Source: an uncultured Nitrospirota bacterium | Lineage (GTDB): Bacteria; Nitrospinota; Nitrospinia; SZUA-224 | Assembly (NCBI GenBank): GCA_913009285.1 | Contig: CAJVYE010000023.1 | Span: forward strand, 1 to 10,041 | Reading direction: 5' to 3' | Length of the DNA stretch: 10,041 nucleotides | Shown: piece by piece, positions 4,391 through 10,041 of the stretch | Numbering within the stretch: position 1 is the stretch's first letter | How the letters are laid out: every line of letters begins with the position of its first letter | The notes under the pieces: model-generated | Databases searched by the model: none | What the model was told of the DNA's origin: nothing | The model's input: only the letters and a program-made list of their open reading frames with translations | Program-made: the position numbers and the translations under genes

Positions 4391-7033
4391 ATGCAAGTTA
4401 TCACTACCCATTTTAATGCCGACTTTGATTGTCTTGCCTCCATGATGGCGGCCAAAAAGTTGTATCCTGAGGCCAAGTTAGTTTTCCCGGGTTCTCAGGA
4501 GAAGAATGTACGAGATTTTCTCAAGGCATCAGAATACACCTTCGAGTTCAACAAACTCAAGAATATATCAACTCTGGATATTGATCTGCTGATATTAGTT
4601 GACACCAAACTCAGGGGGAGGATAGGTGTTTTTGGAGAGATCGTTGATAGACCTGGTATTAAGGTCCATATCTACGATCATCATCCTGCAAATGCAAAGG
4701 ATATAGTAGGTGAAGTGGAGATAGTAAAGGCCCGGGGGGCCACAACAACGATATTTGTGGAGCTACTCAAGGAGAAGAACATCCCCCTTACGCCTTCAGA
4801 GGCCACTATTATGGAATTAGGCATCTATGAGGACACAGGATCACTTACCTTTAGCTCTACCACACCAAAGGATCTGGAGGCAGCGGCCTATCTCCTCTCT
4901 ATTGGTGCTAATCTTAATACTGTTTCGGATTTTATATATAGGGAATTGAGCTCTGAACAGGTATCACTTCTTAACGATCTGATCCATTCGGCAGAGAGCT
5001 ATGATATACATGGGGTTCAGGTGGTAATTGCAACAGCCTCTACTGAAAAATATGTAGGTGATCTTGCGATTCTGACCCACAAGCTAAAGGATATGGAGAA
5101 TCTGAATGTCCTCTTCACCCTTGTCATAATGGACGATCGAATTCATCTTGTTGGGAGAAGCAGGATTGAGGCTGTAGATGTGGCTGAGATAGCATTAGAG
5201 TTTGGGGGAGGGGGGCATTCCACCGCAGCCTCTGCCTCTATCCCTACAAAGGTTGGAACGCTGATTCAGATAAAGGAGAGGTTATTAAAACTTATAAAAG
5301 AGAGGATACATGGTCTGGAACTGGTAAAAGATCTAATGACATCATCTGTGATATCTGTCCAGACCGGAGATACTATCAAGGATGCAGAAGAGATAATGAC
5401 GAGATTCAATATAAACTCACTTCCGGTTCTTAAGGACAAGATCCCAGTAGGATTGATTACCAGGCAGATAGTAGAGAAGGCCATATTTCACAAATTTAAA
5501 GAAGAAAAGGTTTCAGAGTTTATGTCGACAGAATTTTCTGTTGTCTATCAGGATGCCCCTTTCAGAGAAGTCGATAGGCTGATAATAGAGAACAAGCAGA
5601 GACTGGTCCCTGTGATCGATAATAAGGAAGGGAATATCGTGGGTATTGTCAGTCGTGGTGATCTACTCCGCATACTGTATGGTGATATGCTGAAGAAACC
5701 AGGATTTCTTCATCCAGGTGATGCAGGGACAAGGTATTCCTATAGAAGAAATGTCAAAGATCTTATGCTTAAGAGACTTCCTGAACATATCCTGAAACTC
5801 TTTAAGGTTATTGCCCATGTGGCAGATAAGAAGGAATATCCTGTATATGTTGTTGGTGGATTCGTGCGCGATCTCCTTATGAGATTGGAGAATATAGATA
5901 TCGATATAGTGGTTGAGGGTGATGGGATAGCACTTGCCAGTGAGATTGCAAAGGAAGTTTCAGGTAGGATAAGGAGTCATGAAAAATTCGGTACAGCAGT
6001 TGTGATCCTGCCTAATGGATTCAGGATAGATGTAGCTACAGCGAGGGCAGAATATTATAAACACCCAGCAGCATTGCCGATTGTGGAACTCAGCTCTATA
6101 AAGATGGATATGTCTCGTAGGGACTTCACCATAAACGCATTAGCCATAAAGCTGAATGGGAAAGATGCGAATAATCTGATAGACTTTTTTGGTGGTCAGA
6201 GAGATCTAAAGGAAAAGATGATCAGGGTCCTCCATAACCTCAGTTTTGTAGAGGACCCTACAAGGGTGTTCAGGGCCATAAGGTTTGAACAGAGGTTCAA
6301 TTTTACCATTGGGAAGCAGACACAAACGCTTTTGGAAAATGCAATTAAACGGGGCCTCTTTAACCGTCTTTCTGGTGCTAGGTTATATGGCGAGCTTGTC
6401 CAGATGTTGAAGGAAAAGGAGCCTTTAAGATCGATAAAAAGGATGTCTGAGTTTGATCTGTTGAGGTTTATACATCCTTTGGTCTCCCTCACAGATGAGA
6501 CCTATACCCTCTTGAGAGAGATAGGTGAGGTTACGGCCTGGTATAATTTTCTCTTTCTCGAGGATGATGTAGAGGTATGGTTTATCTATCTCATGGGGCT
6601 GTTTGACGGACTTAGTCTTGAGGAGGTAAAAGGGGCAGTCATTCATCTCTCCATAACTTCAAGATATGCAAATAGATTGATCAAGGGAAAGGAGATTGTA
6701 GAGAAGGCAATGAAAGAATTGTCTGGTGGACACAATCTGACCCCAAGTCGGATATATAAGATATTACATCCGCTATCACTAGAAATGTTACTATTCCTTA
6801 TGTCCAGGATACAGGAGGAGAAGACCAGGAGGCATATCTCGCTTTACTTGACAAAGCTGAAATCGGTTGAGATAGATGTAAGTGGGGAAGACCTGATTGA
6901 TATAGGCCTCACCCCTGGTCCCCTCTTCAGGTCGATTCTTGATGCCATAAAAGAGGCAAAACTGAATGGCCGTATCATGACCAAGAAAGAGGCGCTTGAA
7001 TTTGTGAAGGAGAATTTTTTAAAAACAACATAG
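4391..7033 (+). CDS. cca: DHH-CBS-tRNA nucleotidyltransferase fusion (CCA- or A-adding enzyme)
   Basis: This three-part protein of 880 residues should add CCA, or only the terminal A, to tRNA 3' ends. Residues 1-310 are a DHH/DHHA1 phosphoesterase-type domain, with NADFD at 9-13, D71, DHH at 96-98 and GGGGH at 272-276. Two CBS domains follow (about 312-430). The class II nucleotidyltransferase head starts near 465, with VVGGFVRDLLM at 487-497, catalytic acids D503 and D505 (DID), RRDFTINALAI at 576-586 and EDPTRVFRAIRFEQRF at 621-636. The C-terminal DLIDIGLTPGPLFRSIL is typical of the family. The same fusion is known in Aquifex, whose enzyme adds only A, and in Geobacter, where C- and A-adding enzymes are separate. 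A-addition is therefore plausible but cannot be read from these motifs. The start fits the conserved N-terminus, yet I see no Shine-Dalgarno. Confidence 0.94.
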   Translation: MQVITTHFNADFDCLASMMAAKKLYPEAKLVFPGSQEKNVRDFLKASEYTFEFNKLKNISTLDIDLLILVDTKLRGRIGVFGEIVDRPGIKVHIYDHHPANAKDIVGEVEIVKARGATTTIFVELLKEKNIPLTPSEATIMELGIYEDTGSLTFSSTTPKDLEAAAYLLSIGANLNTVSDFIYRELSSEQVSLLNDLIHSAESYDIHGVQVVIATASTEKYVGDLAILTHKLKDMENLNVLFTLVIMDDRIHLVGRSRIEAVDVAEIALEFGGGGHSTAASASIPTKVGTLIQIKERLLKLIKERIHGLELVKDLMTSSVISVQTGDTIKDAEEIMTRFNINSLPVLKDKIPVGLITRQIVEKAIFHKFKEEKVSEFMSTEFSVVYQDAPFREVDRLIIENKQRLVPVIDNKEGNIVGIVSRGDLLRILYGDMLKKPGFLHPGDAGTRYSYRRNVKDLMLKRLPEHILKLFKVIAHVADKKEYPVYVVGGFVRDLLMRLENIDIDIVVEGDGIALASEIAKEVSGRIRSHEKFGTAVVILPNGFRIDVATARAEYYKHPAALPIVELSSIKMDMSRRDFTINALAIKLNGKDANNLIDFFGGQRDLKEKMIRVLHNLSFVEDPTRVFRAIRFEQRFNFTIGKQTQTLLENAIKRGLFNRLSGARLYGELVQMLKEKEPLRSIKRMSEFDLLRFIHPLVSLTDETYTLLREIGEVTAWYNFLFLEDDVEVWFIYLMGLFDGLSLEEVKGAVIHLSITSRYANRLIKGKEIVEKAMKELSGGHNLTPSRIYKILHPLSLEMLLFLMSRIQEEKTRRHISLYLTKLKSVEIDVSGEDLIDIGLTPGPLFRSILDAIKEAKLNGRIMTKKEALEFVKENFLKTT

Positions 7034-7041
7034 GTAATGAT

Positions 7042-7740
7042 ATGGATTCTATCATCCGACAAATTTCGATAAATGCCTTACCCGTCATATTGGCAATCGT
7101 ATTTCATGAGATTGCACATGGGTGGGTAGCTTATAGACTTGGTGATCCAACAGCCAAGCAAATGGGGAGATTGACACTTAATCCAATTGCCCATGTGGAC
7201 ATATTTGGTACGATTATCATGCCCCTCATACTGATCCTTACAGGATCAGGCTTTGTTTTCGCCTATGCCAAACCTGTCCCTGTCAATTTTTCAAACCTTA
7301 GGAGGCCGAAGGAGGATATGGTATGGGTTGCTGCAGCCGGACCATCAACAAATATATTAATAGCTGGAGTGAGTGCCATTATATTCCGCATTATAGTCTA
7401 TATTAACCCTGAACTGGTAATGTATATTTTAGATCTACCCATCAGCAGAGGAGGAGGATTGTGGGTGTCTATCATGGTCCCGATCATATTGATGCTCCTT
7501 GTCAGTGTTAAACTTAATATATTATTGGCAGTGATAAATCTTATCCCTATCCCTCCTGCAGATGGTGGGAGGATCCTGGTAGGACTCTTACCTTACAGAC
7601 AGGCAATTGCCTATTCCAAGATAGAACCGATAGGGATGTTTTTGCTTTTCTTTATCCTCTTCTTTGATCCTCTGGGGATCTTCAGTCATATCATCTGGCC
7701 TATTATCGGCACTCTGACAAGATTGTTTGTGATGGGTTAA
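7042..7740 (+). CDS. Site-2 protease family (peptidase M50) membrane metalloprotease
   Basis: This intramembrane zinc metalloprotease has 232 residues, the size of the compact bacterial M50 type without a PDZ domain. The zinc motif is FHEIAHGW, with H22, E23 and H26 in the first membrane helix. The third ligand is D174 in PPADGGRI (171-178), preceded by NLIPIPP. GDPTAKQMGRLTLNP (34-48) and FAYAKPVPVNF (73-83) are conserved in this subgroup. About five or six hydrophobic helices are visible. It starts 8 bp after the preceding stop, and its AGGT ribosome site lies next to that stop, so the two genes are co-transcribed. Substrates are unknown. An M50 gene just before trpS is, as I recall, a common arrangement in Deltaproteobacteria. 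Confidence 0.95.
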   Translation: MDSIIRQISINALPVILAIVFHEIAHGWVAYRLGDPTAKQMGRLTLNPIAHVDIFGTIIMPLILILTGSGFVFAYAKPVPVNFSNLRRPKEDMVWVAAAGPSTNILIAGVSAIIFRIIVYINPELVMYILDLPISRGGGLWVSIMVPIILMLLVSVKLNILLAVINLIPIPPADGGRILVGLLPYRQAIAYSKIEPIGMFLLFFILFFDPLGIFSHIIWPIIGTLTRLFVMG

Positions 7741-7911
7741 ATTAGGTTTTTTCGTAAAAAGGTTGAGCGACTCAAAGGTAAATTAAAAATCAAAAATACA
7801 AATGCAAAAATACAAATCAAAAATTTTTGTTTTCTATATTTTACAATTTTCAATGATGTTTAGACATTAGAAATAGAAATAACGGCTAACTGGTTAAAAG
7901 GAGGTAATTTT
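7741..7911. other. AT-rich leader upstream of trpS with a short direct repeat
   Basis: This 171-bp gap contains CAAAAATACAAAT at 7791-7803 and again at 7805-7817, followed by AAAAATTTTT. TTTACA (7840-7845) could be a -35 box, but no good -10 follows. I looked for a T-box leader (a TGGNACCGCG antiterminator motif and a Trp specifier stem) and did not find one. No leader peptide with Trp codons is evident. Confidence 0.5.
7896..7905 (+). promoter_or_regulatory. Strong Shine-Dalgarno of trpS
   Basis: AAAAGGAGGT lies 6 nt before the ATG at 7912. It is the best ribosome binding site on the plus strand of the window and fixes the start. Confidence 0.9.
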
Positions 7912-8958
7912 ATGGAAAAAAAAAGACGGGTACTGAGTGGCATGCAGGCATCCGGGAGGCTTCATCTTGGCAATCTATTGGGGGCCTTAACCAAATGGAA
8001 GGAGCTTCAGGATGGGTATGAATGCTTCTACTTTATTGCTGACTGGCATGCCCTTAGCACATGTTATGAAGATACACATGAGATTAAGGGGAATGCATTT
8101 GAGATAGCGGTTGATTGGCTCAGCGTGGGGATAGATCCTGAAAAGAGTACTATCTTTATACAGTCACTTGTTCCTGAACATGCTGTGCTTCATCTCCTTC
8201 TTTCCATGATCACCCCTGTATCCTGGTTGGAGAGGAACCCCACATATAAAGAAAAACAGGAGGAGATAAAAAATAGGGACCTTACCACATATGGATTTCT
8301 CGGTTATCCTGTACTTCAGACAGCAGACATTGTTCTCTATAAGGCTGATTGTGTACCGGTTGGCATAGATCAACTACCTCATTTAGAACTGACAAGGGAG
8401 ATAGTCAGGAGATTTAATTATATTTATAAAAAGGATGTCTTTGTGGAACCTGAGGCGATACTGTCAGAGACCCCTAAGCTCCCTGGTACAGATGGTAGGA
8501 AGATGAGCAAGAGTTATAATAATGCCATATATCTATCAGACCCCCCTGATGAGATAGAAAAGAAGGTAAGATCGATGTTAACAGACCCCCAGAGGGGAAG
8601 GCGAACAGATCCAGGGAATCCAGAGATATGCCCTGTCTTTGCCCTTCACAATATATATCCCCCTTCCTCCTCTCAAGTGGAATCGCAAAGGATATCACAG
8701 GAATCGATTGATAGCCCGGCAATCGATATCTCAGAGATATCTGATCAGTGCAGGACAGCAAAGATAGGTTGTGTGGACTGTAAGATGATACTTGTAAGAA
8801 ACATTATCAAAAAGATGCAACCTTTATATGAGAGGCGGTGTGAACTAAAGGCCAATCCTGAAAGGATATATGAAATCCTGACACAAGGGAGCAAAAAGGC
8901 ACGAAAGATTGCCATAGCCACTCTCAAAGAGGCAAGCGAGGCAATGAAAATAGGGTAA
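7912..8958 (+). CDS. trpS: Tryptophanyl-tRNA synthetase, Fe-S cluster type with an enlarged insertion
   Basis: TrpRS charges tRNA(Trp) with tryptophan in the cytoplasm. It is a class I enzyme, 348 residues here, slightly longer than the usual 325-335. GMQASGRLHLGN (10-21) carries the HIGH-type motif, and GRKMSKSYNN (195-204) the KMSKS loop. Cys240, Cys280, Cys287 and Cys290 give a C-X39-C-X6-C-X2-C pattern. Thermotoga maritima TrpRS binds a [4Fe-4S] cluster through C-X22-C-X6-C-X2-C in the anticodon-binding region. The last three cysteines match exactly, and the first spacer is about 17 residues longer. The extra stretch (about 250-275, YPPSSSQVESQRIS...) is Ser/Gln-rich and looks like a disordered loop. 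The frame runs through without a break, so this is an insertion, not a frameshift. It stops 2 bp before the convergent PFK stop codon. Confidence 0.97.
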   Translation: MEKKRRVLSGMQASGRLHLGNLLGALTKWKELQDGYECFYFIADWHALSTCYEDTHEIKGNAFEIAVDWLSVGIDPEKSTIFIQSLVPEHAVLHLLLSMITPVSWLERNPTYKEKQEEIKNRDLTTYGFLGYPVLQTADIVLYKADCVPVGIDQLPHLELTREIVRRFNYIYKKDVFVEPEAILSETPKLPGTDGRKMSKSYNNAIYLSDPPDEIEKKVRSMLTDPQRGRRTDPGNPEICPVFALHNIYPPSSSQVESQRISQESIDSPAIDISEISDQCRTAKIGCVDCKMILVRNIIKKMQPLYERRCELKANPERIYEILTQGSKKARKIAIATLKEASEAMKIG

Positions 8959-8960
8959 TC

Positions 8961-9891
8961 TTATCCAAAGAATACCTCTGCGATCTCAAATAGAGAAAGG
9001 TCGACAGTCTTTATTGTTGCTACAGCATCCTCAAGCTTTACAGTTACGATCTTATTTCCCTGGAGGCTAACCATCTTTCCGAATTCACCCTTCTTGACAA
9101 GATCAACAGCAGCCACACCAAACCTTGTTGCCAGTATCCTGTCAAAGGGGGTTGGTGTTCCACCTCTTTGTATATGACCGAGGATCGTTACCCTTGTTTC
9201 GTATCCTGTCTTTTTTTCAATCTCCTTCGCTATTGTGTGACTTATCCCCCCCAGTCTTATATGACCGAAGGCATCCACCTTTTCGTTTTGTACAACAAAA
9301 CTTGTTCCTTTTTGAGGCTTTACCCCTTCTGCGACAACAATAATGCTGAAATTTTTCCCCCTTTTATGTCGTTTCTTTAGAAGTAAGCAGATATCATCAA
9401 TATTGAAAGGTTTTTCAGGGATCAGTATACAATCAGCACCACCTGCCAGCCCGGCCAGAGTTGCAATCCATCCTGTATGTCTCCCCATAACCTCAAGCAC
9501 CATTATCCTGTCATGAGATTCTGCTGTTGAATGTAGTCTGTCTATCGCCTCTGTTGCTATGGTAAGCGCTGTATCAAAGCCGAAGGTATAATCAGTACAG
9601 GGCAGATCATTATCTATGGTTTTTGGTATACCTACAACATTTAATCCCTTTTTGCTGAGCTTATTAGCAACACCAAGGGTGTCTTCTCCACCGATAGCAA
9701 TTATGGCATCCATGCCAAACCTTTTGTAACTATCTAGTGTCTTCTGGACATCCTCTTCTTTCTTGAATGGATTTGTTCTTGATGTCCCAATAATTGTCCC
9801 ACCCCTTGGCAGTATCCCGGAGACAGACTTTATTGTTATAAGCTCTATATTTTCTTGGATCATTCCCTGCCACCCACTCCTTATACCTAGT
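8961..9891 (-). CDS. pfkA: 6-phosphofructokinase, probably PPi-dependent; N-terminus missing at contig end
   Basis: This is the C-terminal 309 residues of a phosphofructokinase (fructose 6-phosphate to fructose 1,6-bisphosphate). Numbering from the first genomic residue (LGIRSGW), GGED lies at 67-70, PKTIDND at 89-95, MGRHTG at 135-140 and GHIQRGGTP at 238-246. The base Asp is D93. In the E. coli ATP enzyme, positions 104 and 124 are Gly; here they are Asp (in GGED) and Lys (in PKTIDND), the pair known to mark PPi-dependent enzymes. About 35-40 residues are missing, including the GGDxPGxN loop. The frame stays open into the adapter up to 10034, so a naive call gives a 357-residue chimera whose first 48 residues are artefact. 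A true start cannot be given. Phosphoryl donor is inferred from the two residues only. Confidence 0.95.
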
Positions 9892-9957
9892 AGATCGGAA
9901 GAGCACACGTCTGAACTCCAGTCACATTCCTTTATCTCGTATGCCGTCTTCTGCTTG
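9892..9957 (+). other. Illumina TruSeq index adapter / P7 (contamination)
   Basis: The sequence begins AGATCGGAAGAGC, reaches GTCAC at 9925, continues with index ATTCCTTT (9926-9933) and ends with the P7 sequence ATCTCGTATGCC... to CTGCTTG (9957). It is the inverse of the adapter at 133-198 with the same index. Genomic sequence ends at about 9891. Confidence 0.98.
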
Positions 9958-10041
9958 AAAAAAAAAAAAAATAAAAATTCAAAAAAATTATTAATGCCAC
10001 TACGATGTATCATAAACTGATTTCGTACGGTCATAACGTGA
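9958..10041. other. Non-genomic contig end: poly-A and trailing sequence
   Basis: Fourteen A's (9958-9971) follow directly on the adapter, then 70 AT-rich bases with no recognisable content. Poly-A after the end of P7 is the usual signal of reads running past the template. The trailing bases are most likely noise and should not be annotated. Confidence 0.88.

Noticed and set aside
4228..4476. Minus-strand open frame of 82 codons across the heptamer element
   Set aside because: It runs through the repeat and into the antisense of the nucleotidyltransferase start. No ribosome site or recognisable domain.
7741..7911. T-box or Trp attenuator upstream of trpS
   Set aside because: No T-box consensus, no Trp-rich leader peptide and no hairpin with a U-run could be found by eye.
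8640..8760. Frameshift or assembly error in trpS producing the extra segment
   Set aside because: The frame is continuous on both sides, all four cysteines and the downstream CRTAKIGCVDCK motif are in frame, and the added length is a multiple of three.
9763..10020. Plus-strand open frame of 85 codons at the right end
   Set aside because: It is antisense to PFK and then translates adapter and poly-A (SEEHTSELQSH, then a Lys run). It is an artefact.

Overview
The window looks like one complete metagenome-type contig of an uncultured Gram-negative bacterium, flanked by sequencing-adapter sequence. Genuine genomic DNA runs from about 199 to 9891. Both ends carry Illumina TruSeq P7 adapter with the same 8-base index (ATTCCTTT), then a homopolymer and unreadable sequence, as expected when reads run off the end of a short insert. 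Base composition is moderately AT-rich, with frequent ATA (Ile) and AGG/AGA (Arg) codons. Gene content (NfeD/slipin pair, DHH-CBS-tRNA nucleotidyltransferase fusion, site-2 protease, Fe-S type TrpRS, probable PPi-linked phosphofructokinase) fits a Deltaproteobacteria/Desulfobacterota or Nitrospirota-like anaerobe. That placement is inference; no marker here fixes the phylum.

Layout. (1) 199-1080: a small IS200-like/RAYT-type element. Its single-tyrosine HUH transposase gene (483-938) sits between clusters of short GC-rich palindromes that include a perfect 30-bp inverted repeat. A palindrome of a different family lies at 1195-1210. (2) 1268-3664, minus strand: a three-gene membrane operon in transcription order nfeD-type serine protease, slipin (SPFH) and a small exported YfiM-like protein, with the last two overlapping by ATGA. 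(3) 3665-3807: AT-rich divergent promoter region. (4) 3826-7740, plus strand: queD (queuosine precursor synthesis), a 172-bp inverted-repeat element built of 7-bp units, a long tRNA nucleotidyltransferase fusion and, 8 bp later, an M50 site-2 protease. (5) 7912-8958: trpS with a perfect Shine-Dalgarno and an expanded Fe-S cluster region. (6) 8961-9891, minus strand: a phosphofructokinase cut off at its N-terminus by the contig end, converging on trpS with only 2 bp between stop codons.

Functional themes are tRNA biology (QueD, 3'-end CCA/A addition, TrpRS), membrane protein quality control (NfeD/slipin, M50 protease) and central carbon metabolism (PFK). I see no defence system or clearly new multi-gene system. 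The points most worth a second look are the palindrome clusters around the transposase, the heptamer inverted-repeat element, the enlarged CysX39CysX6CysX2Cys region of TrpRS, the coupled small protein after slipin, and the adapter-PFK chimera, which would yield a false protein if annotated naively.
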